Source: Ohtaekwangia sp036503775
GTDB lineage: Bacteria; Bacteroidota; Bacteroidia; Cytophagales; Cyclobacteriaceae
DNA: 28,318 nucleotides
Assembly: GCA_036503775.1 (NCBI GenBank)
Contig: DASXWH010000172.1
Location: 1 to 28,318, forward strand
Reading direction: 5' to 3'
Each line of letters starts with the position of its first letter. The stretch's first letter is position 1. The translations under genes were made by a program, and so were the position numbers. This document shows, piece after piece, positions 17,595-26,408 of the stretch. The notes under the pieces are model-generated. The model was not told where the DNA came from and did no database searches. It saw only the letters and a program-made list of their open reading frames with translations.

Positions 17595-17607
17595 GCTTAC
17601 CCATAAA

Positions 17608-19191
17608 ATGAAGATCCTTCTCCTGTTTATATTTTCTCAAAGTTTAATCTGTCACGCTCAGCTTTACACCGCTGACAATGGCGATGGCACATTCAAAAAT
17701 CCCGTGCTCTATGCGGATTATTCCGATCCGGATGTAATCCGTGTTGGTGATGATTATTACCTGGTGGCATCAAGCTTTACCTGCCAGCCGGGAATACCAG
17801 TGTTACACTCAAAAGATCTCGTCAACTGGCGCATCATTAATTATGTGTATGACCGTCTGCCGTTACAGCGTTATGACAAACCCCAGCATGGCCAGGGTTC
17901 CTGGGCGCCATCCATCCGCTTTCATAACAACAAGTACTATGTTTATTTCTGCACTCCTGAAGACGGATTGTTTGTTGGCATAGCCAATCACCCTTCAAAG
18001 AAATGGGAACTCACACACGTAGTTGATGTAGAGAAATGGGAAGACCCTTGTCCCTTCTGGGATGATGATGGCAACGCCTACCTGGTGAGGGGAGCCGTTG
18101 GTGCAGGACCGTGTTACATCCACAGACTTTCTCCTGATGGAAAAAGGGTCCTCGATAACGGTGTACTGGTATTTCAAAATCCGGAGCGGCAACCTACACT
18201 GGAAGGCTTCAAGTTCATGGAAAAAAAAGATGGCTACTATTATATCGCTGCTCCGGCCGGTGGTGTGGCTACAGGCTGGCAATCCATTCTTCGTTCAAAA
18301 AATATTTATGGACCGTATGAAGACAAGGTTGTATTACATCAGGGAAAGAGTACGGTAAACGGACCGCACCAGGGTGGCTTTGTGCAAACACAAAAAGGCG
18401 ACTGGTGGTTTATGCATTTTCAGGATCGTGATGCTTACGGAAGGATCGTACACCTGCAACCCGTTACCTGGAAAGATGGATGGCCAATACCCGGAACAGA
18501 TCCTGATGGTGATGGTATTGGTGAGCCGGTTATGCAACATACCAAACCCAACGTTGGAAAAAATTATCCGGTGATGATTCCCCAAACCTCGGATGAATTC
18601 AATGAATCTACGTTGGGATTACAGTGGCAATGGCATGCAGCGCCTCAAAAAAAATGGTACGCACTTGATCCGCAGTCGGGAAAGATCAAACTCTTCACGA
18701 TTTCAACGTCTACCGATGTTGGAAATATTTTCTATGCCGGTAACCTGTTGCTGCAAAAAGTGATGGCGCCATCGTTCAGTGCCACTACCAAATTACAGGC
18801 ACACTTTACTAAACCGGGTGAGCAGGCTGGGTTAGTGATGATGGGAAATACATTCCGTTCGATCTGTATTCAGAAAAATGAAAATGGAAACAGTATCGCT
18901 ATTTATGAGGGAAAAAGAGACCTGACTAAACGAAGGTGGTTTCCGCAGGAGAAACTGGTCGAACTTCCCTACACCGGTGATGAAGTATATTTCAAAGTAA
19001 CCTTTCGTGAAGATCAGACCTGTCTGTTTGCTTACAGCAAGGATGGTGTAAATTTCGAAACGGTATCTTCCGCATTCAAAGCCGAAAAGGGAATGTGGAT
19101 TGGTGCCAAGCCCGGCATCTATGCCATCAGTGCCAACCTGGTTGCTGATGAAAAAAATTATGCAGCCTTTGATTGGTTTAAAGTAGAGTAA
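17608..19191 (+). CDS. Secreted glycoside hydrolase family 43 (subfamily 12-like) beta-xylosidase/alpha-L-arabinofuranosidase
   Basis: 527 residues from the ATG at 17608, chosen because it gives a proper signal peptide (MKILLLFIFSQSLICHAQ). The five-blade propeller carries the three GH43 acids: base Asp40 (YSDPDVIRVGDDYY), pKa-tuning Asp146 (WEDPCPF) and acid Glu199 (TLEGFKF). Phrases such as PAGGVATGWQ, NGPHQGGFV, WWFMHFQD and GRIVHLQPVTW are those of subfamily 12-like enzymes. From about residue 330 (SDEFNESTLGLQWQW) a C-terminal beta-sandwich of the beta-xylosidase type completes the protein. It should release xylose or arabinose from plant polysaccharide side chains in the periplasm or outside the cell. 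The exact sugar is not predictable. It stands alone, without other glycosidases nearby. Confidence 0.94.
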   Translation: MKILLLFIFSQSLICHAQLYTADNGDGTFKNPVLYADYSDPDVIRVGDDYYLVASSFTCQPGIPVLHSKDLVNWRIINYVYDRLPLQRYDKPQHGQGSWAPSIRFHNNKYYVYFCTPEDGLFVGIANHPSKKWELTHVVDVEKWEDPCPFWDDDGNAYLVRGAVGAGPCYIHRLSPDGKRVLDNGVLVFQNPERQPTLEGFKFMEKKDGYYYIAAPAGGVATGWQSILRSKNIYGPYEDKVVLHQGKSTVNGPHQGGFVQTQKGDWWFMHFQDRDAYGRIVHLQPVTWKDGWPIPGTDPDGDGIGEPVMQHTKPNVGKNYPVMIPQTSDEFNESTLGLQWQWHAAPQKKWYALDPQSGKIKLFTISTSTDVGNIFYAGNLLLQKVMAPSFSATTKLQAHFTKPGEQAGLVMMGNTFRSICIQKNENGNSIAIYEGKRDLTKRRWFPQEKLVELPYTGDEVYFKVTFREDQTCLFAYSKDGVNFETVSSAFKAEKGMWIGAKPGIYAISANLVADEKNYAAFDWFKVE

Positions 19192-19209
19192 GGCAAAAAA
19201 TTATGAAGT

Positions 19210-19599
19210 ATGTTTACACTTGATCAAATTAAAAGTGCTCACGCTAAGGTGAAATCCGGTGCCGATTTTCCACGCTATTTTCAGGATATCAAATTGCTGG
19301 GTGTGCACTCGTATGAAACGTATGTACGCGATGGTCACACCATCTATTCAGGTGCTGATCAATATCAGATCCAATCCGAACCAAAGTATGACGCGCTGCC
19401 GGTCGCTCAAAATCCAGATCCTGAAACATTCAGACACCGGTTAAAAATCCATCAACAAGGTCAAACCGATTTTCCAACCTTTTGCAAAGATTCAGCAGCG
19501 TCCGGTGTTGAGAAATGGATTGTTGAAATGAATTCTATGACCTGTACCTACCTGAGTCGTTCAGGCGAACTCATCCATACCGAAAAGATCCCCGGATAG
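19210..19599 (+). CDS. DUF1398 (YbcV-like) protein
   Basis: 129 residues, cytoplasmic, no signal peptide. The whole length matches the DUF1398 pattern: FTLDQIKSAHAKVKSGADFP at the start, GVHSYETYVRDGHTIYSG near 31-48, QIQSEPKYDAL, LKIHQQGQTDFPTFC near 78-92 and GVEKWIVEMNSMTCTYL. The function of this phage-like and widespread family is unknown. It starts 18 bp after the GH43 stop and ends 7 bp before the next gene, so it is probably translated from the same message although its role has no clear link to glycan use. Confidence 0.92.
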   Translation: MFTLDQIKSAHAKVKSGADFPRYFQDIKLLGVHSYETYVRDGHTIYSGADQYQIQSEPKYDALPVAQNPDPETFRHRLKIHQQGQTDFPTFCKDSAASGVEKWIVEMNSMTCTYLSRSGELIHTEKIPG

Positions 19600-19606
19600 T
19601 AAGCCT

Positions 19607-20092
19607 ATGTTTAAGGCCAGAATACAAATCATTGGTATTAATCCGTATGTATTGCTTCCTGCAAAAGTATTGACAGCAATCTTCAGGGCAGCGGGAAAAG
19701 ATAAAGGGAAGATCCCTGTAAAAATGACTATCGATGGTCACGCCTTTACACAAACGCTGGTGCGGTACAGCGGACAATGGCGATTATACCTCAACACACC
19801 CATGCGAAAAGCGGCCGGGAAAGAAACCGGAGAAACCGCTACCTTCACCGTTAAATTTAATCCGGAGAAAAAGAAGTACCTTGCTCCTCATCCCAAACTG
19901 GTTAAAGCACTTAAACAAAATCCGAAAGCCAAAAAAATATTTGAACACATAGCGCCTTCCCTTCGCATGGAAATCATTAAATACATTTCCTACCTGAAGA
20001 CGGACGAAAGCATAGACCGGAACGTGACGAAAGCTATACATTTCCTGATGGGGAAAGGGCGATTTGTCGGCAGAGAAACCCTAAAATTATGA
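19607..20092 (+). CDS. DUF1905 / YdeI-OmdA-like protein
   Basis: 161 residues, basic, no signal peptide. The N-terminal part (residues 1-90) has the DUF1905 pattern: F-A-I-L-like opening, LPAKVLTAIFRAAGKDKGKIPVKMTIDGH, then LYLNTPMRKAAGKETGETATFTVKFNPE. The C-terminal part (about 95-155) resembles the YdeI/OmdA bacteriocin-protection domain: LKQNPKAKKIFEHIAPSLRMEIIKYISYLKTDES followed by a lysine/arginine-rich end. Proteins of this two-part type are common in Bacteroidota. Their activity is not established. The gene overlaps the next start by four bases (ATGA), strong evidence for coupled translation with the lipoprotein at 20089. Confidence 0.9.
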   Translation: MFKARIQIIGINPYVLLPAKVLTAIFRAAGKDKGKIPVKMTIDGHAFTQTLVRYSGQWRLYLNTPMRKAAGKETGETATFTVKFNPEKKKYLAPHPKLVKALKQNPKAKKIFEHIAPSLRMEIIKYISYLKTDESIDRNVTKAIHFLMGKGRFVGRETLKL

Positions 20093-20721
20093 TACGCATC
20101 TATTTACTCTGTGTTTCCTTAAGCCTCGTTGCCTGCACTACAAAAGATAAAGGCACACGCGAAGTAACGTTGACAGATTCTGCAGAAAGCAGTACCTCAC
20201 GACTTGTTCCAGAGCCTGATATTATCGAGAGGCTCCGTGCTCAAAAAGCGACTATTGAAGAGTATCAGGGTAACCACGAGGAAAGTATTTCATTCTTTGT
20301 GCGATTGAAGGATAATGAAGCCCCCGTAGCGATCAGTCCGGATGAAATGCCGGAAATGTATAAAGAGATGTACAGTGTGCTTAAAGACAGCACAGGAAAT
20401 ACACTACTGGTATCACAAAATCCGTTCAGTGAAAGCGGAGACTGGTTCATCACGCTCACACACTATTTTGACAAGCAGGAAAAGACGTTTGTCACACAAC
20501 GCCAGACCAACTTTTTCAATAGTATATGTACAGAAGGTATGGCCTACGAAACACAGACTGATTTCTACTCCGGTGATCTTCAGATCATCACGAAAGATTA
20601 TCGGCTGGCCGACAGCAACAACAATGAATTACAAAAAGACAGCTGTCAGTTAGCGTACAATTTTGCGATGAAAACATTTGCCAACGCTGCTGAATTCAAA
20701 AAAGTAAATCAGTTACCCTGA
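20089..20721 (+). CDS. Lipoprotein of unknown function
   Basis: 210 residues with a lipoprotein signal (lipobox LVAC, Cys16) and a threonine- and lysine-rich linker. The mature part has beta-strand-like stretches (WFITLTHYFDKQEKTFVTQRQTNFF) and two cysteines (SICTEG, DSCQLAY). I recognise no family. Translation is coupled to the DUF1905-like gene through the ATGA overlap. The stop codon (20719-20721) directly abuts the stop codon of the convergent regulator gene, so no room is left for a terminator between them. Confidence 0.87.
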   Translation: MIRIYLLCVSLSLVACTTKDKGTREVTLTDSAESSTSRLVPEPDIIERLRAQKATIEEYQGNHEESISFFVRLKDNEAPVAISPDEMPEMYKEMYSVLKDSTGNTLLVSQNPFSESGDWFITLTHYFDKQEKTFVTQRQTNFFNSICTEGMAYETQTDFYSGDLQIITKDYRLADSNNNELQKDSCQLAYNFAMKTFANAAEFKKVNQLP

Positions 20722-23700
20722 CTACGTCCGTTTTGATGAGGCGTATGCAGAAGGTAATACCTGATACTCTTCCTTAAAGTATCGTGCGAAATATTTCGGA
20801 TTATTAAACCCTACCTTGTAGGCAACTTCAGCTACGGTAAGCTGGCTCTTCTCCAGCAATTGGGCAGCACGCTGAAGGCGTATAGTCCGTATAAATTCCA
20901 ATGGTGGCTTGCCGGTAAGCGCCAGTAATTTCTTATACAGATTCACACGGCTCATGCCCAGCTCCCGGCTTAAATGCTCTACGGAAAAATCGGCATCGGA
21001 TATATTTTCTTCCACCATGCGAATCGCATTTTGAATAAGCTTTTCGTCCAACGATGAGATAACAATATCAGTAGCTTTGATTTCAATATGCTTGCGGAAA
21101 TCTTTTTGAAAGATTTCGCGCTGGTGAATCAGGTTCCGGATACGCGATTGCAATATCTCAAAGTTAAATGGCTTTGTTACGTAATCATCTGCACCTACTT
21201 CAAATCCTTCCATCTTCTGTTCTTCTGCTGTCCGGGCGGTTAGCAGGATTACCGGGATGTGTGAAATATTGCGATCGGTCTTCACCTTTTTGCAGAACTC
21301 CATGCCATTCATTCCCGGCATCATCACATCACTGACAATCAAATCAGGGATGTATTGAAGCGCGAGTTTCAAACCTTCTTTTCCGTTTTGTGCTTCCAGG
21401 ATCCGGTATTGGAATTTAAAATTGTCTTTCAGGTAAAAACGAAAATCTTCGTTGTCTTCTACTAACAGCAATACCGGTTTCCGGGTTTTCGAGGAGAGGT
21501 CTTCTATGGGTTCATTAGCCGGCAACTCAATTTCAGGATCCTGTAAAGTTTCTTCGTGCGTTACACCCGTAACAGGTTGCGTGGAAATTTCCGGAACAGG
21601 TATCTGTACAATAAAACAGCTACCCTTATTCGGTTCGCTTTCTAACCGTATCGTTCCACCATGCGCTTTGACAAACTCACGTGTTATGGACAAACCAATA
21701 CCACTTCCCTGGTTCACCATCGAGTCAGGCACGTGACGCTGAAAAAAGCGTTCAAATATTTTATCATGATCTTCCCTGGGAATGCCGATCCCATCGTCCG
21801 TCACTTTTATCTCCAGCCAGCTCACGGTGTCTTCCGGTTTCTGAATAGATTTAATGTAAACATCTACATGGCCATTCTGTGATGTGAACTTGAATGCATT
21901 TGACAAAAGGTTAAATAGTATCTTCTCCAGCTTATCCCGATCAAAGAATGTTTCCAGAGACTGCACACTGCTGCTGACCGAGAAATGAATATTCTTTTTA
22001 TCCGACAGATCGGAGAATGAATTGGCCGTGTCTTTTATAAAGCTTATGATATCACCTTCGGAAGCATTCAGCTTGGTTTCCTGCACTTCCATCTTCCGGA
22101 AATCCAGCAACTGGTTTACCAGGTTCAATAACCTCCGGGCATTGCGATAGATCAATTGAAATTGCTTCTTCTCATCTTCGCGTGTAGTATGACGTAATAT
22201 CTTTTCCAGCGGAGTGATGATCAGTGTAAGGGGTGTTCTGAACTCGTGGCTTACATTGGTGAAGAATTTAAGCTTCATTAAATCAAGCTCATGTGTCTGC
22301 TGAGCTTCCTTACGCTCCTGCTCCATGTGGTACTTCACCCGTTCGCGTTCCAGGATAAGCTTTCGGGAAAGTAACAGAGCTGCAAAAGTTATCAGCACGT
22401 ACAGAACGAAAGCGATCTTGGTTTTCCAGAACGGAGGAAGAATGGTGATCCGCAGATTCGCGCCTTCGCGGTTCCATACCCCATCATTATTGGAAGCAAT
22501 TACTTTAAATGTATAGACACCCGGATCAAGGTTGGTATAGGTAACCCTGCGTTGTGTTCCATCTGTTGTCAGCCAATCCTGATTAAATCCCTCAAGCTTA
22601 TACTTATATTCACTTTTCTCCGGATGAAAGAAACTTAACGCGGTAAAGTCAACGGAGAAAACATTATCCGCATGTTTCAGTGTGATCTCCGTTGTTTCCG
22701 AAATAGATTTATCAAGTAAGACCTTACCATCTATAGTTTCACCGATACTGATGGGTTTATTGAAAATCTGAAAATCAGTGAGGATAACTCGGGGTTTGTT
22801 GGTGTTAACCTGTATCGCACGTGGATTCACAATGTTAAAACCGTTGGGGCCGCCAAAAATCAACTCGCCACGCTGAGTACGAATCCCCGCATTCTCCGTA
22901 AACTGTTTACTTTGTAATCCATCAGCCTCATCATAGTTCCGGATATTCAGAACAACTTTGTCTGCATTCATATCCGGATTCAATACCAGATTCGATATAC
23001 CATCAGGTGTGCCTACCCAAAGATTCTTGTTATCATCCTCTACAATGGAAACAATACTGTTATGCGGAAGCCCATCCGCTTTTTTATACGAGCGGAAGGT
23101 GTCTGTTTTCTTATCGTACAGGTTTAATCCACCGTGCGTTCCAAACCAGATTCTTCCCTGGCTGTCCATGAGACTCGACAGGATACCATTATTACTGAGG
23201 CTGGCTGGATTATTAATATCATTGAGGTAATGAATAAATCTTCCGGAATTCTTATCCATAAAATCGACACCATAACCGGTGCCTATCCAGATGTTACCTT
23301 CCCTGTCTTCAATAAATGAGGTGATGTAGCTGGCGTGAATAGAATTCGGTGCGCCTTCCCGATAGTGAATGAACCGCTCTTTATCGCGATCAAAGATATC
23401 CACGCCTTTACTCAGGGTTCCGATCCAAAGTCTGCGCTGCGAGTCTTCATAAATTTCCCAGATGCCATCATCCGAAAGACTCGTTACATCTGCAGGGTTA
23501 TTTTTGTAGCGGGTGAATTTTTTTCCATCGAAACAATTCAGTCCACCGAAATAGGTTCCGATCCATAACTTTTTATCACGATCGATATGCAGGCAGACAA
23601 TTACATTATTGCTGATACTTGCCGGATCTTGTGGATCATTGAGGTAACGTTTAAATGTATTGTTCCTGCGGTCGTAATAAATCAATCCACCGCCATTGGT

Positions 23701-24858
23701 ACCGATCCAGAGGTTCCCTTTATCGTCTTCGGCAAATGCATTGATGTCATCAAAGGGCAGGCTGTTCGGATTTGATTTCTGATGCCGTATCAGTTGAAAC
23801 CTCCGGATGTTCTCGTGATAAAAGGAGATTCCCTTTTTAAAAGAGCCCGCCCAGATTATTCCTTCATCGTCCTTGTACAATTTATTAATGGAGTTCTGCA
23901 CCAGACTTTCGCCATCTTCAGGATCATTCATCAGAATCTCCACTGACCATTTTTTCTTGTCGATCAGGTTGATTCCCCCGTGATCGGTGGCGATCCAGAT
24001 CAACCCGCGGTTATCCTGTACAATGCTTCGTACAATATCGGTATTCAGCTTCACTCCGGCAGAAGTCCGGTTGATGCGTTGCATTTTCCCTGTAGACACA
24101 TCGAGGTAAAATACACCCAGGTTATTGTTAATAGCATGTATCCACAGATCGCCTTCTGAATCCATGATAAAGTCATATTCATGCGAACTGGAGAAACGAC
24201 TTACTTCGAAATTCCGGTATACTACTTTGTTGGTGATGCCATCAATTTTTTCGAGCACGCCATTGGAGTGGATAACCCAAAGGTTTCCCAATGGATCCAG
24301 CAGTGAAGCGGTATGCTGATTGCTGATAATGGATGTGGAATCTCCCGGAATATTCACCAGTGCAGTTGTTCCTTTTCCAGGTGAATATTTGAATATGCCG
24401 GAGAGGGAATGAACAAACCAATAGTTGCCCTTGTAATCCTTTTTAATATCAATGATCAATCCACCGGTAATGGAAAGACCTTCCAGAACCTGGTTAGAGT
24501 TATGTAAAAAGCGTTCCGTTTCCGGATCATAAATGTCGTTACCTGACCAGGTGTGAATCCACATTTTTCCATCAGGGCCTTCAAAGATCCGGTTTACATC
24601 ATCGTTGAAAAGGGAAAGGGAATCGGAGGCATCACGAATGAATACCTTCATCGAATAACCATCATAGCGGTTTAGTCCGGAGCTTGTTCCGAACCACATA
24701 AATCCGCGCTTGTCTTTGTAAAAGCACTTTACCTGACTATTGGAAAGGCCGTTGCTGATATCAATTCTGGAAAACCGATACTGGCTGGGCTGAGCCAGGC
24801 AAACCTGCAGCACTGCAAAAAACATGGCTATCCCTGCTAAAATCCTTCTTTTGTGCAT
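20722..24858 (-). CDS. Hybrid two-component system sensor kinase/response regulator (HTCS) with AraC-type DNA-binding domain
   Basis: 1,378 residues in one polypeptide. A signal peptide (to about residue 22) leads into a periplasmic sensor of two-component regulator propeller repeats, residues about 25-705, with blades marked by WFGT, WIGT and WVGT motifs. Then comes a Y_Y_Y domain (about 745-807), a membrane segment (about 811-833) and a HisKA domain with phospho-acceptor His871 (SHEFRTP). The ATPase domain follows, with N box LFNLLSNAFKFT, G1 DDGIGIP and G2 GSGIGLS. A receiver has acceptor Asp1177 (SDVMMPGMNG), and a C-terminal double helix-turn-helix of the AraC type spans about 1275-1378. 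All key residues are present. Such proteins sense glycan fragments in the periplasm and activate a glycan-use locus. The target here is unknown: neighbours include GH43, the uronate operon and a distant susCD unit. Confidence 0.97.
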   Translation of the reverse strand: MHKRRILAGIAMFFAVLQVCLAQPSQYRFSRIDISNGLSNSQVKCFYKDKRGFMWFGTSSGLNRYDGYSMKVFIRDASDSLSLFNDDVNRIFEGPDGKMWIHTWSGNDIYDPETERFLHNSNQVLEGLSITGGLIIDIKKDYKGNYWFVHSLSGIFKYSPGKGTTALVNIPGDSTSIISNQHTASLLDPLGNLWVIHSNGVLEKIDGITNKVVYRNFEVSRFSSSHEYDFIMDSEGDLWIHAINNNLGVFYLDVSTGKMQRINRTSAGVKLNTDIVRSIVQDNRGLIWIATDHGGINLIDKKKWSVEILMNDPEDGESLVQNSINKLYKDDEGIIWAGSFKKGISFYHENIRRFQLIRHQKSNPNSLPFDDINAFAEDDKGNLWIGTNGGGLIYYDRRNNTFKRYLNDPQDPASISNNVIVCLHIDRDKKLWIGTYFGGLNCFDGKKFTRYKNNPADVTSLSDDGIWEIYEDSQRRLWIGTLSKGVDIFDRDKERFIHYREGAPNSIHASYITSFIEDREGNIWIGTGYGVDFMDKNSGRFIHYLNDINNPASLSNNGILSSLMDSQGRIWFGTHGGLNLYDKKTDTFRSYKKADGLPHNSIVSIVEDDNKNLWVGTPDGISNLVLNPDMNADKVVLNIRNYDEADGLQSKQFTENAGIRTQRGELIFGGPNGFNIVNPRAIQVNTNKPRVILTDFQIFNKPISIGETIDGKVLLDKSISETTEITLKHADNVFSVDFTALSFFHPEKSEYKYKLEGFNQDWLTTDGTQRRVTYTNLDPGVYTFKVIASNNDGVWNREGANLRITILPPFWKTKIAFVLYVLITFAALLLSRKLILERERVKYHMEQERKEAQQTHELDLMKLKFFTNVSHEFRTPLTLIITPLEKILRHTTREDEKKQFQLIYRNARRLLNLVNQLLDFRKMEVQETKLNASEGDIISFIKDTANSFSDLSDKKNIHFSVSSSVQSLETFFDRDKLEKILFNLLSNAFKFTSQNGHVDVYIKSIQKPEDTVSWLEIKVTDDGIGIPREDHDKIFERFFQRHVPDSMVNQGSGIGLSITREFVKAHGGTIRLESEPNKGSCFIVQIPVPEISTQPVTGVTHEETLQDPEIELPANEPIEDLSSKTRKPVLLLVEDNEDFRFYLKDNFKFQYRILEAQNGKEGLKLALQYIPDLIVSDVMMPGMNGMEFCKKVKTDRNISHIPVILLTARTAEEQKMEGFEVGADDYVTKPFNFEILQSRIRNLIHQREIFQKDFRKHIEIKATDIVISSLDEKLIQNAIRMVEENISDADFSVEHLSRELGMSRVNLYKKLLALTGKPPLEFIRTIRLQRAAQLLEKSQLTVAEVAYKVGFNNPKYFARYFKEEYQVLPSAYASSKRT

Positions 24859-24923
24859 GATCCGGGCTTCTGAATAGCGTAAGTTATGAAAACTTCTGAA
24901 ATGCTGAATCCGAAGCAGGGTGA

Positions 24924-24980
24924 CAAAAAAGTACGGAGTGTCACAAAGGTTGATGCCTGCATAACCTTTGTGACACTCCG
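24924..24980 (-). terminator. Intrinsic terminator of the uronate operon
   Basis: A perfect 18-bp inverted repeat (24934-24951 with 24963-24980, 11-nt loop) is followed on the minus strand by TAC and then TTTTTT (about 24925-24930). It lies 25 bp past the stop of the transporter gene and 75 bp upstream of the HTCS start, so it separates the two transcripts. Each arm holds GTGTCACAAAG or its complement. Because it sits in the upstream region of the regulator, the HTCS promoter must lie within or beside the hairpin, or the regulator depends on read-through. Confidence 0.88.
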
Positions 24981-25005
24981 CTGCTCAGATACTTTACGAA
25001 ACGAT

Positions 25006-26370
25006 TTAGAGATCGGTAATGAGCTTATACTTTGGAACAAGCGTTTTCATAACGCCCCATGCCACGAGATAGGCAACAGCGCAAATACCAAACATGATGC
25101 TGTAACCGGTCTCAATATGACCAAGTGCTTTGTAATGATCGAATAATGCACCACCAATTTTGGTGAGTATCACACCACCGATACCTCCTGCCATGCCACC
25201 GATACCTACTACTGAGCCAATAGCTTTTTTCGGGAACATGTCTGAAACGGTAGTGAAGAGATTGGCACTCCATGCCTGGTGTGCTGAGGTCGCGACACCA
25301 ATAAATAAAACCGGAACCCAGAAACTTATGTGCCCTAAGGATTGCGCAGCTAAAATGGTTAACGGAAAAAGAGCGATCAGCAACATGGCGCGCATTCTTC
25401 CATCGTACACCTGATATCCTTTCTTAAGAAAGTACATCGGGAACCATCCACCGCCAATGCTTCCGATCATGGCCATGGTATATACCACAGCAAGCGGCAA
25501 TACTACAGCCTGTCCCACAATTCCATATTGCGCTTTCAAAAATGCCGGCAGCCAGAAAAGAAAGAACCACCACACACCATCGGTGATAAATTTCCCGGAA
25601 GCGAAAGACCATGTCTGACGGTAGCCCAGCAACCTTACCCACGACACTTTTTCTTCCACCACCTTTACCTCAGCTTCTTTGTCGTCACTGTTGATGTAGG
25701 CCAGTTCTTCGGCAGACAACCGTTTTTGATCTTCAGGTTTCTCATACAACCACAGCCAGAAGATCAACCATAAAAACCCTGTTGCTCCGATAAGTATAAA
25801 GGCATATTCCCAGCCCCAGTGATCATAGATCCAGGGTACTGTAATGGGTGCCAGGATAGCGCCAATGTTTGTTCCGGAGTTAAAGATCCCTGTAGCGAGT
25901 GAGCGTTCACGTTTAGGGAAATATTCAGCCGTTACTTTGATCGCTGCCGGAAAGTTTCCGGCTTCACCCAGTGCGAGTACAGCCCGTGCTATCATAAAAC
26001 CTAAAACAGAAACCGAAATGGTAGTAATGCCAAGTACAGAGGCCACGCTGCTTCCCATCGGTATAGCAATGGCATGCATGATAGCCGCGATTGACCAGAT
26101 GATAATGGCCCAGCTATAACCCCATTTGGTACCGAGCTTGTCGATGATCCGTCCGGCAAACAACATCGAGATAGCATAGGTGAATTGAAAAACAGCCGCG
26201 ATGTTGGCGTAGTCTGTATTAGACCAGCCAAAGATCTCTTCGAGCTTGGGTTGCAGCAAGCTTAGTACCTGCCGGTCGAGGTAGTTTACAGTTGTTGCTA
26301 CGAATACCAGTGAACAGATCGTCCAGCGGAATTTTCCTACGGCCTGGTTTATCGAATCTAATTTTTGCAC
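25006..26370 (-). CDS. exuT: MFS hexuronate-type (ExuT/ACS family) transporter
   Basis: 454 residues, twelve hydrophobic segments. The start is GTG at 26370. No in-frame ATG lies nearby upstream, and the first internal Met is deep in the second helix. The motif TTVNYLDRQVLSLL near residues 26-39, the GEAGNFPAAIKVTAEYFPKRERSLATGIFNSGTNIGAI region between helices 4 and 5 and the central loop (YEKPEDQKRLSAEE) are typical of the anion:cation symporter family, ExuT branch. It would import hexuronate or a related sugar acid across the inner membrane with protons. The gene is 38 bp after eda and is the last of the operon, ending before a terminator. Glucuronate, galacturonate, KDG or an alginate-type keto acid are all possible substrates. 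Confidence 0.9.
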   Translation of the reverse strand: MQKLDSINQAVGKFRWTICSLVFVATTVNYLDRQVLSLLQPKLEEIFGWSNTDYANIAAVFQFTYAISMLFAGRIIDKLGTKWGYSWAIIIWSIAAIMHAIAIPMGSSVASVLGITTISVSVLGFMIARAVLALGEAGNFPAAIKVTAEYFPKRERSLATGIFNSGTNIGAILAPITVPWIYDHWGWEYAFILIGATGFLWLIFWLWLYEKPEDQKRLSAEELAYINSDDKEAEVKVVEEKVSWVRLLGYRQTWSFASGKFITDGVWWFFLFWLPAFLKAQYGIVGQAVVLPLAVVYTMAMIGSIGGGWFPMYFLKKGYQVYDGRMRAMLLIALFPLTILAAQSLGHISFWVPVLFIGVATSAHQAWSANLFTTVSDMFPKKAIGSVVGIGGMAGGIGGVILTKIGGALFDHYKALGHIETGYSIMFGICAVAYLVAWGVMKTLVPKYKLITDL

Positions 26371-26408
26371 GGGAGAATGGTTTAGGGTTGTGGTTGTATG
26401 CTTTACAT

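Noticed and set aside
17566..17607. Upstream in-frame start for the GH43 gene
   Set aside because: The extra 14 residues would precede a good signal peptide and overlap the palindrome and the -7 box. The start at 17608 fits better.
24886..25146. Plus-strand open frame across the intergenic hairpin
   Set aside because: It is formed by the inverted repeat and the antisense of the transporter 3' end. It has no family resemblance, and the hairpin itself is a good terminator.
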